A stretch of 64,000 nucleotides of DNA from Fodinicurvata sp. EGI_FJ10296 (GTDB lineage: Bacteria; Pseudomonadota; Alphaproteobacteria; DSM-16000; Inquilinaceae), in the NCBI RefSeq assembly GCF_040712075.1, contig NZ_JBFCVL010000009.1, positions 229,594 to 293,593 of the forward strand, written 5' to 3'. Made by a program: the position numbers and the translations under genes. The notes beneath the pieces were generated by a model, which saw only the letters and a program-made list of their open reading frames with translations, had not been told where the DNA came from and ran no database searches. The stretch's first letter is position 1. Each line of letters begins with the position of its first letter. Positions 9,511 to 18,730 of the stretch are shown here, piece by piece.

Positions 9511-10062
9511 ATGCTGAAACGCGTGACCGAAGACGACGGCTTTAGCCTCGATATCCGCTATGCCACCGACAACAATCTGCTTGGCCGCCCGATCTATGCA
9601 CGGCCGGTCGCGCTGCTCGTCCCCGAAGCCCATGGCAAGTTGTGTGACGCTGCGGCCCGGGCCCGGGCGCTGGGATTGACGATGAAGGTCTTCGATGCCT
9701 TTCGACCGATCGAAGTCCAGTGGATCTTCTGGGAAGCCGTGGAGGACAAGAGCTTCGTCGGCGATCCGCGCCACGGCGGTACCCATCCGCGGGGCATCGC
9801 CGTCGATCTGACGCTGGTCGATGCCGCGACGTCGGCGGAACTGGATATGGGCACCGGTTTCGATGCCTTCACCGACCTTGCCGGGCATGGCGCGATCGAC
9901 GGCCTGTCTGCAGAGGCCGTGCGCAACCGCGCGCTGTTGCTGGGCATCATGACCGCTGCCGGATGGGTGCATATCGATGCGGAATGGTGGCACTACAATC
10001 TGCCGAACACCGGAGATTACCGCCCCCTTGCCGCAGCCGACGTCCCCGATGGCCCGATGTGA
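9511..10062 (+). CDS. ddpX: D-alanyl-D-alanine dipeptidase (VanX/DdpX family)
   Basis: Zinc dipeptidase of 183 aa that cleaves D-Ala-D-Ala. The complete VanX active-site set is visible with correct spacing: Arg65 (DAFRP), zinc ligands His92 and Asp99 (HPRGIAVD, seven residues apart), catalytic Glu158 and zinc ligand His161 (EWWH). No signal peptide is seen, so it is cytoplasmic. The ATG at 9511 has AAGGGG upstream. No vanA/vanH partners are nearby, so a role in recycling cell-wall D-Ala-D-Ala, as for E. coli DdpX, is likelier than antibiotic resistance. Confidence 0.92.
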   Translation: MLKRVTEDDGFSLDIRYATDNNLLGRPIYARPVALLVPEAHGKLCDAAARARALGLTMKVFDAFRPIEVQWIFWEAVEDKSFVGDPRHGGTHPRGIAVDLTLVDAATSAELDMGTGFDAFTDLAGHGAIDGLSAEAVRNRALLLGIMTAAGWVHIDAEWWHYNLPNTGDYRPLAAADVPDGPM

Positions 10063-10186
10063 TCGCCGGCGTCGAACGCGCGGACCGTAGGGAAGCCGGA
10101 TCGAGAACACCAGGCACCCACGCGCGATCCACCGGCTTTCGCCAAGCCTCGCCTATCGCATCATGCGGGGGCGGTAAGCGTTCGGG

Positions 10187-11287
10187 TCAGTCGGCCGGCG
10201 CCCGATAGTGGCCGGTGCCGATATCCTCCGGGGCGACGGCGACGGATTTCAGGATCGCGTAGCACGTCTGGCCGGGGGCCAGACCCAGGGCGTCGACCGA
10301 GCGTTGTGTCAGGCGTGCGGTCAGGCGTTCATCATCGAGCGACAGCAACACCTGTGCGCCGGGGCCGTGGCCCGGACGGATTTCGGCGATGACCCCTTTC
10401 AGGATGTTCAGGGCCGACAGCCCCTGAGGCCGGCTGCGGGACAGAATGACGTCATGGGCAGCGATGTGAACCCGGATAAAGGCGCCCGGCCGATCGGCCA
10501 CGCGCGGCAGCCAAAGTGGGCCTGCTGCGGTTTCAAGCTCGCTCAGCCCGTCGGCATGATGAGCCCGCACCCGCGCGGTCAGAACCGACGCCGCGCCGCG
10601 CGCGCCCATGGCGGCCACGTCGCCCAGAACCTGCGCGGGCGGTCCGATGGTGGTCACCTTTCCGTGACGAAGGGCAACCACCGTCGTGGCCAGCCGCGCC
10701 ACCTCGGCGGAGGCATGGCTGACATACAGAATCGGCGCCGAGATTTCGTCGCGCAGCCGTTCGAAATAGGGCAGGATTTCCGCCTTTCGCGCTTCATCGA
10801 GGGCGGCCAGCGGTTCGTCCGCCAGGATCAGCTTCGGGGCCGCCAGAAGTGCCCTGCCGATCGCCACGCGCTGCTTTTCACCACCTGACAATGCGCCCGG
10901 GCGGCGCGAGAGAAGATGCCCGATCCCGAGCAGGTCAACCACGTGGCTCAGGCTCTCGGTTCGGGCATCGCGCGGGGCGAACCAACGGCCGAACAGCAGG
11001 TTCTGCCGCACGGTGAGATGCGGAAACAGCCGCCCTTCCTGAAAGATGTAACCGAGTCTGCGCCGGTGCGGAGGCAGAAACCGGCGTTTTTCAGTGTCGA
11101 TCAAGACCCAGTCATCGGCGGCAATGCGTCCGCGATCGGGCCGCAAAAGCCCTGCCACGGCGTTTATGACCGTGGTCTTCCCCGAGCCGGACGAGCCGAA
11201 AAGAACCGTCACGCCTGGCGGTGCGTCGAAGGATACATCGAGTTCGAAATCCGCGAAACGGTGGTTCAGGTTGATCGACAGCGTCAT
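10187..11287 (-). CDS. modC: Molybdate ABC transporter ATP-binding protein ModC
   Basis: ATPase of 366 aa with Walker A GSSGSGKT, signature LSGGEKQRV, Walker B LILADEP and switch histidine YVSHASAE. The C-terminal third contains a Mop/TOBE domain (around SALNILKGVIAEI), typical of ModC. The ATG overlaps the modB stop by 4 bases. Last gene of the mod operon; 124 bases with no recognised feature separate it from ddpX. Confidence 0.93.
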   Translation of the reverse strand: MTLSINLNHRFADFELDVSFDAPPGVTVLFGSSGSGKTTVINAVAGLLRPDRGRIAADDWVLIDTEKRRFLPPHRRRLGYIFQEGRLFPHLTVRQNLLFGRWFAPRDARTESLSHVVDLLGIGHLLSRRPGALSGGEKQRVAIGRALLAAPKLILADEPLAALDEARKAEILPYFERLRDEISAPILYVSHASAEVARLATTVVALRHGKVTTIGPPAQVLGDVAAMGARGAASVLTARVRAHHADGLSELETAAGPLWLPRVADRPGAFIRVHIAAHDVILSRSRPQGLSALNILKGVIAEIRPGHGPGAQVLLSLDDERLTARLTQRSVDALGLAPGQTCYAILKSVAVAPEDIGTGHYRAPAD

Positions 11288-11997
11288 GTTCCCGACACCA
11301 GTTTCGCCACGCGCCGGGCGACGAATTCCGACAACAGCAGGGCCATCATGGCGATGATGACGGCGACGATGACGAGCCGGCTGGCCGCCTCCTGCCCGCC
11401 GGGAACTTGCAGGAAGGCATAGATCGCCGATGGGATGGTCTGGGTGTGACCCGGAATGTTCGAAACGAAAGTGATCGTTGCCCCAAATTCGCCCATGGCT
11501 TTGGCAAAGGCGAGAATTGACCCCGCGATAATTCCCGGCAGGATCAGCGGCAGCGTGACCGTCGCGAAGACCCACGGCTTCGACGCGCCCAGGGTGGCCG
11601 CCGCCGCCTCAAGTTTCGGGTCGACGGCCTCGATCGCCAACCGGATCGCGCGGACCATCAGTGGAAAGGCCATGACGGCGGCGGCTACCGCCGCACCGGT
11701 CCAGCGAAATGACAGCACGATGCCGAACCATTCATCCAGGAACACACCCACCGATCCGCGCCGCCCGAAGGTGATCAGCAAGAGATATCCGGTCACCACA
11801 GGCGGCAGGATCAGCGGCAGATGTACGATGCCGTTGAGCAATTGCTTGCCGGGAAACGACCAGCGCGCCAGTGCGTAGGCCACGAAAATGCCGATCGGCA
11901 GGCTGGCCAATGTTGCCAGGAGAGAAACGCGCAACGACAGGCGAACGGCTTGCCACTCGTCCGGGCCGAGCCACCCCGTCACAGCGTCGCCCATCAA
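11284..11997 (-). CDS. modB: Molybdate ABC transporter permease ModB
   Basis: Inner-membrane permease of 237 aa with five to six hydrophobic helices. The EAA loop reads KLEAAAATLGASKPWVF, and the segment LPLILPPVVTGYLL is characteristic of ModB. It begins 12 bases after modA stops and overlaps modC. Two adjacent ATG codons (11997 and 11994) are possible starts. Confidence 0.93.
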   Translation of the reverse strand: MMGDAVTGWLGPDEWQAVRLSLRVSLLATLASLPIGIFVAYALARWSFPGKQLLNGIVHLPLILPPVVTGYLLLITFGRRGSVGVFLDEWFGIVLSFRWTGAAVAAAVMAFPLMVRAIRLAIEAVDPKLEAAAATLGASKPWVFATVTLPLILPGIIAGSILAFAKAMGEFGATITFVSNIPGHTQTIPSAIYAFLQVPGGQEAASRLVIVAVIIAMMALLLSEFVARRVAKLVSGT

Positions 11998-12009
11998 ATC
12001 AGGTCTCCA

Positions 12010-12789
12010 TCAGTCAAGAACGGTGAAACCGAACTCGGCCCAGATCCGGGCTGCCGTATCGGATCCGAGCCAATCGAGAAAGTCCTCGGCCTCTGCGGCG
12101 CTGCTCTGGGCGGTGATGGCGGCGGGATAAGTGATCGGCGTGTGGCTGTCCTCGGGAAAGGTGCCGATGGCGGTGACGGTGTCTTCGACCGCCGCGTCGG
12201 TGGCAAATACGATGCCCAGCGGTGCTTCTCCCTGGGCCACGAATGCCAGGGCCGCGCGGACGTTGTCGGATTGCGCCACGAGCGGTGCGACATCGTCCCA
12301 CAGCCCAAGCGCGGTGAGCGCCTCGCGCCCATAAATTCCGGCGGGCACGGCGTTGACCAGCGCCATGGCCAGCCGTTCGTCGCCCAGCATTCCGGCGAGA
12401 TCGAGGGTTTCGTCGATGACGACCGGATCGGCATTCGCGCCGTGCGCGACCAGAACCAACCGGTTGCCCAGAACATCGGTTCGCGTTCCGTCGCGCAGAT
12501 CGCCCGAAGTTTCGACCGCATCCATCCAATCGGCGTTGGCCGAAAAAAAGATGTCGGCGGGCGCGCCTGCCTGAATTTGACGGGCGAGCTGCGACGACCC
12601 GGCGAAAGAGACAATAGCGCTGTTGCCGGTCTCGGCCATCCAGGCCTCGGCCACCGCATTGAGGGCGTTGGTGAGACTGGCAGCCGCAAAGACAAGAACC
12701 CGATCATCTGCCGCCCGCGCGGGCGTTGCCGCTGCGGTCAGGGAAATTATCGATGCCAGGATGACACGGTGTACGGCGAGGACGGGCAT
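12010..12789 (-). CDS. modA: Periplasmic molybdate-binding protein ModA
   Basis: Binding protein of 259 aa with a signal peptide ending PARAAD. The oxyanion-binding motifs FAAASLTNAL and SFAGSSQLARQI are characteristic of ModA. ATG 12789 is chosen because GGGAG lies about 8 bases upstream; an in-frame GTG at 12798 sits on top of that site. First structural gene after modE. Confidence 0.93.
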   Translation of the reverse strand: MPVLAVHRVILASIISLTAAATPARAADDRVLVFAAASLTNALNAVAEAWMAETGNSAIVSFAGSSQLARQIQAGAPADIFFSANADWMDAVETSGDLRDGTRTDVLGNRLVLVAHGANADPVVIDETLDLAGMLGDERLAMALVNAVPAGIYGREALTALGLWDDVAPLVAQSDNVRAALAFVAQGEAPLGIVFATDAAVEDTVTAIGTFPEDSHTPITYPAAITAQSSAAEAEDFLDWLGSDTAARIWAEFGFTVLD

Positions 12790-12875
12790 GAAGGTCACTC
12801 CCGGGTGGATGTCTTTTGGTTATGTTTGCGTATACATATCGCAGGAGTCGACCTTTGGAGCAAACGTTATCTGTC
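12790..12875 (-). promoter_or_regulatory. modE-modA intergenic region with possible molybdate operator
   Basis: An 86-base gap between modE and modA. It contains an AT-rich stretch at 12816-12842 with TATG and TATACATA elements separated by about six bases and flanked by CG. This loosely resembles the TATA-half-site layout of ModE operators (Mo-boxes), but the symmetry is imperfect. It is suggested mainly by position. Confidence 0.3.
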
Positions 12876-13238
12876 TTAGAGAGACTCCTTGAGCAGCGCT
12901 TGAATCGCGCTCAGACGGTCTGCCCCGGCCTCTGCGGCCTCGGATTCGAAGAGGCGGTAGAGCGACAGGACCTGGCGTCCCGTTTCAGTCAGCAGTGCGC
13001 CGCCGCCGCCGGGTCCGCCGCGCGAACTTTCCACCAGCGGGGCGCGGAACATGGCGTTCAGCGTTTCGATCAACATCCAGGCGCGCTTATAGCTCATCCC
13101 CATTTCGCGGCCGGCGGCGGCGATTGATCCGCAACGATCGATCCGCTCCAGCAATTCCGCCTTGCCGGGGCCAATCATTCCGGTTTCGTTGAAAACAATG
13201 CGGATGTGCAGCCGGGGGCTTGGGGATGTCTCTTCCAT
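12876..13238 (-). CDS. modE: ModE-type molybdate regulator lacking the Mop domain
   Basis: DNA-binding protein of 120 aa with the LysR-like winged helix of ModE: GKAELLERIDRCGSIAAAGREMGMSYKRAW, then a glycine-rich wing (SRGGPGGGGALLTETG). Full-length ModE (~260 aa) has two C-terminal Mop domains that bind molybdate; this one stops after the DNA-binding domain, as many proteobacterial versions do. It is transcribed toward modABC and probably controls it. ATG 13238 is preferred over upstream starts because the earlier reading is low-complexity. Confidence 0.85.
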   Translation of the reverse strand: MEETSPSPRLHIRIVFNETGMIGPGKAELLERIDRCGSIAAAGREMGMSYKRAWMLIETLNAMFRAPLVESSRGGPGGGGALLTETGRQVLSLYRLFESEAAEAGADRLSAIQALLKESL

Positions 13239-13293
13239 AGCGCCACAATCAATCGCCCGACCGCGCCATGCAAGCCGGATTGGCCTTGGGTGG

Positions 13294-14079
13294 TCAGACG
13301 ACGATCTCGGCGGATCGCAGGCCGGTCTGGGGCGACCAGTCATGGACGGCGTAGCACACCCGTTCCCCCGCCGCGCGTTGCAGGTCGTCCGTCGTCTGCG
13401 CCAATGGCAGGCGATAGGCGGTGGATGGGCCGACCCACGACGACGCCCCGCAAAAGGTCGCGGCCATGGGGCGATGCAGGTGCCCGGAAAGACTGCCGAT
13501 CAGCCCGCCATGGCGGGCGAGCAGCGCAGCCAGGGCGTCGGTACCCTCGCAAGCGGGTTGGCCGGGCATGATCGTCGGAACGAAGGGCGGGTGGTGCATG
13601 GCGATGATGACGGGCCGGTTCGCGGCGTGGGTCAGGCGTTCCCCGACCCAGACCAGCCGTCGGGCACAAAGCCGCCCCTCGGTTGCGCCGTCCACCAGGC
13701 TGTCCAGCATGAGCACGACCGGCAGGCCGCCGCCAGGGTCGATCGCCGTCTGAACAAAGTCGGTCGCATTATAGTCGGGGGCGAAACGCCAGTTTTCGGC
13801 GAGGCGGCAAAGCGCGGCGCGGTCGTCGTGATTGCCGGGCAGCAGAGCCATCGGCGGCATATCCGCCGGCAGCGCATCGATGATCGCAGCTACGGCCGCG
13901 TATTCGTCCGCACGCGCATCATTTGCCAGATCGCCGGTCAGCAGAACCAGGTCGGGCGCGGGGTCGAGGGTACGGCAATGGTCAAGGGCCGCCTTGAACC
14001 GCTGTCCGGTATCGATAGCGTCGGCGCGCAAGGTGCCGGTCGCGGTGACATGGGGATCGGTGATCTGAACGACGCGCAT
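13294..14079 (-). CDS. cpdA: Metallophosphoesterase, CpdA (cAMP phosphodiesterase) family
   Basis: Calcineurin-like phosphoesterase of 261 aa. All metal-binding motifs are present in order: DPH (residues 8-10), GDLAND, GNHDD, HHPP and GHLHR. This arrangement fits class III cyclic-nucleotide phosphodiesterases, which hydrolyse cAMP, although many relatives act on other phosphodiesters. No signal peptide. It sits 55 bases upstream of modE on the same strand. Confidence 0.8.
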   Translation of the reverse strand: MRVVQITDPHVTATGTLRADAIDTGQRFKAALDHCRTLDPAPDLVLLTGDLANDARADEYAAVAAIIDALPADMPPMALLPGNHDDRAALCRLAENWRFAPDYNATDFVQTAIDPGGGLPVVLMLDSLVDGATEGRLCARRLVWVGERLTHAANRPVIIAMHHPPFVPTIMPGQPACEGTDALAALLARHGGLIGSLSGHLHRPMAATFCGASSWVGPSTAYRLPLAQTTDDLQRAAGERVCYAVHDWSPQTGLRSAEIVV

Positions 14080-14336
14080 TGATAGCCTGCTCTTCCCGAC
14101 TTTCAGGAATAGAAGTCGCTCGATCAATAAGCATTCAAACTTCTCAGCAGCGTTACAGTGCGATGAAGAAATTGTTAAATCGCGACACCACTCGGGCCCG
14201 GCCATGGCGCCGCTCTCGTTTTTGGGCGTGATCTTGCCGGTTAGGGCTGGCGGTTCACCGTGGCGGCCCGGCACGGCACCAGGATCGAGGCGGTGGTGGT
14301 CCGGCCGGTCGAGTAGCGCCGGCCGGTTTGACTGCG
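14080..14336. other. Intergenic region between putA and cpdA-like gene
   Basis: A 257-base gap downstream of putA and upstream of the phosphoesterase gene, both on the reverse strand. The part at 14090-14175 is AT-richer and could carry the phosphoesterase promoter. No convincing terminator hairpin with a T-tract was found after putA. Confidence 0.4.
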
Positions 14337-17300
14337 TCAGTCCCCGAGACTCAGCAGCGAGGCGTTGCCGCCGGCGGCGGTGACGTCGATGGTCAGGACC
14401 CTTTCGGTGGCGAAGCGGTGGAGGTAGTGCGGACCGCCGGCTTTCGGGCCGGTGCCGGACAGCCCCTCGCCACCGAAGGGCTGGACGCCGACCACGGCGC
14501 CGATCGTGTTGCGGTTGACATAGGTGTTGCCGATCCGCGACCGGGCCTGAATCTGCCGGCCCTTTTCCTCGATCCGGGTCTGGATGCCCATGGTCAGTCC
14601 ATAGCCTGCGCGTGTGATGTCGTCCACGACCCTGTCCAGATCCTGTGCCCTGAACCGGGCGACATGCAGGATCGGGCCGAAGATTTCGCGGTCGAGCGCG
14701 CCGATGCCCTCGACCTCGTAGACATGCGGTCCGAAAAACGTGCCATCGGTTGTGCCCGGCTCCGGGTCGATCTTGTGGATCAGCGTCGCATCGCGCTTCA
14801 TGCGGCGCACATGCTGATTCAGCATGGTCAGCGCATCGACATCGATCACGGGACCGACATCCGTGGCCAGCAGGGACGGATCGCCGACCCGCAGATCCGC
14901 CATTGCGCCCTTGAGCATGGTCAGGAAGGTGTCGGCGATATCCTCCTGCAGATAGAGGATTCTCAGTGCCGAGCAGCGTTGCCCGGCGCTGCCGAAGGCC
15001 GACAGCAATACGTCGCGGATGGTCTGTTCCGGCAATGCCGTGGAGTCGACAATCATGGCGTTCAGCCCGCCGGTTTCGGCGATCAGCGGAACGATCGGCC
15101 CGGACCGATTGGCCAGCGTCCGGTTGATCGCCTTGGCTGTGTCGAGCGACCCGGTGAACGCCACCCCCGCGACGCGATTGTCCGCCACCAGACGACCGCC
15201 GATAGCCGCGCCGGGTCCGGGAACGAGTTGCAGGACGTCGGTCGGAATGCCGCACTGGTGAAAGATGGTCGTGGCGGCGTGGGCGACCAGCACGGTTTGT
15301 TCGGCGGGCTTGGCGATGACGGTGTTGCCCGCCGCCAGAGCGGCCGCGATCTGGCCGGTAAAGATCGCCAGCGGGAAATTCCATGGGCTGATGCAGACGA
15401 AAACGCCGCGGCCATGCAGTTGCAGTTCGTTGTGCTCGCCGGTCGGGCCGGGCAGAACCGTCGGGGTCGCGAATTCGTCGCGCGCCTGCCGGGCGTAATA
15501 GCGCAGGAAGTCGACCGCCTCGCGCACTTCGGCCACGCCGTCGGCCATCGTCTTGCCCGCCTCGCGCGTGCAGACCGCCATCAGGGCCGCGCATTGAGCC
15601 TCGAATGCATCGGCGACGGCCTCCAGCCGTGCCGCGCGCTCGATCGCCGGTGTGGCGTCCCAGCGCGGATAGGCGGCGTCGGCGGCGGCCAGCGCCGCGT
15701 CGGCGGTCGCGGTATCGGCATCGACGACGCGACCGACCTCGACCCGGTTGTCGGCGGGGCTGAGAACGGCGCGGTCCCCGCTGCCCCTGCCGCCCTTGTA
15801 GGCGGCCCCCTCATCAGCGGTTGTATGTCCGTGGACAAGGGGGGCGGCGCGATACGACATGTCAGCCAAACCGGCGAACGCGGCCGCGAGGGCGTCGAGT
15901 GCCACCGTGTCGCTGAGATCGATGCCACGGCTGTTGCGCCGTGTCGGCCCGTACAGGTCGCGGGGCAGGGGGATCGCGGGATGGGGTTTTGGGTCGGTAT
16001 CGGCCAGTTTCTCCACCGGATCGGCGACGATGTCGGCGACCGGCGTCGCATCGTCGGTCAGGCGGTTCACGAAAGATGAATTGGCGCCGTTCTCCAGCAG
16101 GCGGCGGACGAGATAGGACAGCAATTCCTTGTGTCCGCCGACCGGGGCATAGATGCGTGTCGGCGTGTGGATGGTCCCGGAAGGAGAGATCACCCGCTCG
16201 TACAGGGCCTCGCCCATGCCGTGCAGCCGCTGGAATTCGAACGGTTTGTTGCCGGCGATTTCCGCGACCGCCGCCACCGTGTGGGCGTTATGGGTCGCGA
16301 ACATCGGGTAAAAGCAGTCGGGCTTGGCCAGCAGCCGTTTTGCGCAGGCGATATAGGATGTATCCGTCGCCGTCTTGCGGGTGAAGACCGGGTAGCCCTC
16401 GAGTCCCTGTTCCTGGCTGCGCTTGATCTCGGTATCCCAGTACGCGCCCTTGACCAGCCGGACCATCATGCGCCGGCCATGGGCCGTGGCCATGTCGGCC
16501 AGCATGTCGATGATGGCCGTCGCCCGCTTCTGATAGGCCTGAATTGCCAGCCCGAACCCGTTCCAGCCGGAAAGCGAGGGGTCGCCGGAGACCCGCTCGA
16601 TGACCTCCAGCGAGAGTTCCAGCCGGTCGGCCTCCTCGGTGTCGACGGTGAAGGAGAGGTTGGCGGTTTTTGCCTGCCGGGCCAGCGCAATGACCAGCGG
16701 CGTCAGTTCCTCCAGCACCTGGGCGCGGCGCGCCACCTCGAACCGGGGATGAAGCGCCGACAGCTTGACGGAGATGCCCGGCCGTTCCTCGACACTGTCG
16801 CCCCGGGCCGCCTTGCCGATCGCCGCGATCGCGTTCTCGTACGACTTGTAATAGGCCTGAGCGTCGGCGCGCGTTCGCGCGGCCTCGCCCAGCATATCGA
16901 ACGAGTAGCGATAGTCCTTGTCGGTTCTGTCCAGCGCCTCGTCGATCGTCCGGCCGAGGACGAACTGACGGCCCATGATGTTCATGGCGCGCCGCACGGC
17001 GGACCGGATCACCGGTTCGCCACTACGCTTGATCAGGCGGTTCATGGTTGACGACAGGCCCTGGGCGGAGAAAGCGCCCGGCCCGACGATGCGCCCGGAA
17101 ATCATCAGGCCCAGCGTGGAGGCGTTGACGAAAAGCGAGTCGCTGTGGCCGAGATGCTTGTCCCACTGTGACGTCGAGAGCTTGTCGCGGATCAGGCTGT
17201 CGGCGGTATCGGCATCCGGCACGCGAAGGAGCGCCTCGGCCAGACACATCAGAACGATACCCTCGTGCGAGGACAGGTCATATTCGTGCATGAAGGCGTC

Positions 17301-17501
17301 GATGCCGCCGGGATTGCGCCGTCCCGACCGGACGGCGGTCACCAGATCGCGCGCAAGACCGTCGATCCGCGCCTTGGCGTCCGACACGAACCGTGCCTCG
17401 GTAATCAGACGCTCGACCAGGGGGCCCTCGTCGCAGCGGTAGAGGCGGGCGACGGCGTCGCGCCACTCCGGACGGGGAGGATCGGTGATATCATCCAGCA
17501 T
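14337..17501 (-). CDS. putA: Bifunctional proline dehydrogenase / glutamate-semialdehyde dehydrogenase PutA
   Basis: Enzyme of 1054 aa that oxidises proline to glutamate in two steps. Residues about 100-480 form the FAD-dependent proline dehydrogenase barrel (for example SVKLSALHPRFE and RLVKGAYWDTEIKR). Residues about 530-1040 form the NAD-dependent aldehyde dehydrogenase, with GNTVIAKPAEQT, catalytic Glu in AETGG and catalytic Cys in GQRCSALRIL. There is no N-terminal ribbon-helix-helix, so this PutA cannot repress its own gene as the E. coli protein does. No PutR regulator is seen next to it. Confidence 0.95.
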   Translation of the reverse strand: MLDDITDPPRPEWRDAVARLYRCDEGPLVERLITEARFVSDAKARIDGLARDLVTAVRSGRRNPGGIDAFMHEYDLSSHEGIVLMCLAEALLRVPDADTADSLIRDKLSTSQWDKHLGHSDSLFVNASTLGLMISGRIVGPGAFSAQGLSSTMNRLIKRSGEPVIRSAVRRAMNIMGRQFVLGRTIDEALDRTDKDYRYSFDMLGEAARTRADAQAYYKSYENAIAAIGKAARGDSVEERPGISVKLSALHPRFEVARRAQVLEELTPLVIALARQAKTANLSFTVDTEEADRLELSLEVIERVSGDPSLSGWNGFGLAIQAYQKRATAIIDMLADMATAHGRRMMVRLVKGAYWDTEIKRSQEQGLEGYPVFTRKTATDTSYIACAKRLLAKPDCFYPMFATHNAHTVAAVAEIAGNKPFEFQRLHGMGEALYERVISPSGTIHTPTRIYAPVGGHKELLSYLVRRLLENGANSSFVNRLTDDATPVADIVADPVEKLADTDPKPHPAIPLPRDLYGPTRRNSRGIDLSDTVALDALAAAFAGLADMSYRAAPLVHGHTTADEGAAYKGGRGSGDRAVLSPADNRVEVGRVVDADTATADAALAAADAAYPRWDATPAIERAARLEAVADAFEAQCAALMAVCTREAGKTMADGVAEVREAVDFLRYYARQARDEFATPTVLPGPTGEHNELQLHGRGVFVCISPWNFPLAIFTGQIAAALAAGNTVIAKPAEQTVLVAHAATTIFHQCGIPTDVLQLVPGPGAAIGGRLVADNRVAGVAFTGSLDTAKAINRTLANRSGPIVPLIAETGGLNAMIVDSTALPEQTIRDVLLSAFGSAGQRCSALRILYLQEDIADTFLTMLKGAMADLRVGDPSLLATDVGPVIDVDALTMLNQHVRRMKRDATLIHKIDPEPGTTDGTFFGPHVYEVEGIGALDREIFGPILHVARFRAQDLDRVVDDITRAGYGLTMGIQTRIEEKGRQIQARSRIGNTYVNRNTIGAVVGVQPFGGEGLSGTGPKAGGPHYLHRFATERVLTIDVTAAGGNASLLSLGD

Positions 17502-17818
17502 AACGGCCCCCTGCAGGCATTTTATGAGAGTGATTTCATGGTATCGCAGATTGGTCGATACAAGAAGCTAAAAATCAGCGAATATACCACATGTTATTCT
17601 GAAATTTTCGGTTATATTCGGTGGTTCAGTCTGTATTGGGCATAGAACGTGGCAGTTTATGCTAAGCACGCCCGATGCATCGCAACGGCAGGATCGGCAA
17701 CCGGATATCGTCCTTGCGGCGGAGCGTGGCGGGTGAAAGGGTGTCGAAGGCGCCAGCCGCCCCGAACGATGCTCGTGGGGCGGAGGTATTGCCCTGAACG
17801 ACTTAGGAAGAACCCGCC
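17502..17818. promoter_or_regulatory. Divergent AT-rich region between putA and dehalogenase
   Basis: A 317-base gap. Bases 17520-17645 are strikingly AT-rich compared with their surroundings and probably contain the putA promoter. The part at 17650-17815 has normal GC and leads to the dehalogenase, whose Shine-Dalgarno is AGGAAG about 8 bases before the ATG. No long inverted repeat stood out. Confidence 0.45.
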
Positions 17819-18715
17819 ATGTTCGAGGGATTTCACCGCAGTTTCGTGACGGTCGAGGAAGATATTTCGATTCATGCCATGGTCGGCGGCGAGGGACCGC
17901 CGCTGCTGCTGCTGCACGGCTATCCTCAGACCCAGGCGATGTGGCACGCGGTGGTGCCGGAGCTGGCGAAGCATTTTACCGTCGTCTGCGCCGATCTGCG
18001 CGGCTATGGCGCGTCTGACAAGCCGTCCGCGCCGGACCCGCATGACAGCGACCACATGCTTTATGCCAAGCGCATCATGGCCGACGACATGGTCTTCATG
18101 ATGGAGCAACTGGGCTATATGACCTTCGACGTTGCCGGCCACGATCGTGGCGCCAGGGTCGTTCACAGGCTGGCGCTGGATCATCCCGACGCTGTCCAGC
18201 GGGCGGCGGTGCTGGACATCGTGCCGACGCCCCATGTCTTTGCGACCGTCGATCAGGCGGTGGCGACGGCCTATTACCACTGGTTTTTCCTGATTCAGCC
18301 GGACGGCCTGCCCGAGCATTTCATCGGCAAGGATCCCGAAGGGTATTGTCTGTCTTGCCTCGAACGCTGGTCGAAGGACTCCTCGCGCTTTGAGCCCGCC
18401 GCGGTAGAGGCCTATGTGCAGGCGTTCAGCGACCCGGACACCATCCATGCCAGTTGCGAGGATTATCGCGCCGGTGCGAGCGTCGATCTGGACGATCACG
18501 CCCGCGACGCCGAGGACGGCAACCGGATCGCGTCGCCGCTGCTGGTTCTGTGGGGTGAAGACGGCTTCGTCGGCTCCCGGTACGACCCCCTGGCGGTTTG
18601 GCGCGACTATGCCGACGAGGTGACGGGCCACGCGATCCCCGACAGCGGCCATTTCGTGGCCGAGGAAAACCCCGAAGCCACCGCCGCCGCGCTGTTGGCG
18701 TTCTTCAAGCCCTAG
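17819..18715 (+). CDS. Fluoroacetate/haloacetate dehalogenase-like alpha/beta hydrolase
   Basis: Hydrolase of 298 aa. Residues line up with those known for fluoroacetate dehalogenase at a one-residue offset: nucleophile Asp109 with Arg110 and Arg113 (GHDRGAR; the arginines hold the substrate carboxylate), acid Asp133, halide-binding His154 and Trp155 (AYYHW), a Tyr in CEDYRAG and general base His278 (DSGHFV). This is the full set for hydrolytic dehalogenation of a 2-haloacid. Epoxide hydrolases of the same fold lack the paired carboxylate arginines. The gene is alone, divergent from putA. Confidence 0.82.
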   Translation: MFEGFHRSFVTVEEDISIHAMVGGEGPPLLLLHGYPQTQAMWHAVVPELAKHFTVVCADLRGYGASDKPSAPDPHDSDHMLYAKRIMADDMVFMMEQLGYMTFDVAGHDRGARVVHRLALDHPDAVQRAAVLDIVPTPHVFATVDQAVATAYYHWFFLIQPDGLPEHFIGKDPEGYCLSCLERWSKDSSRFEPAAVEAYVQAFSDPDTIHASCEDYRAGASVDLDDHARDAEDGNRIASPLLVLWGEDGFVGSRYDPLAVWRDYADEVTGHAIPDSGHFVAEENPEATAAALLAFFKP

Positions 18716-18730
18716 CAGGGGCCGAGGTGG

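Noticed and set aside
13294..15594. Very long reverse frame of 766 residues across cpdA and putA
   Set aside because: Only the last 261 residues read like a protein; the rest lies antisense or out of frame within putA and has arginine-rich shadow composition.
14328..16079. Forward frame of 583 residues opposite putA
   Set aside because: It is the antisense shadow of a GC-rich gene with complete PutA motifs on the other strand; composition is Gly/Arg/Asp-rich without domains.
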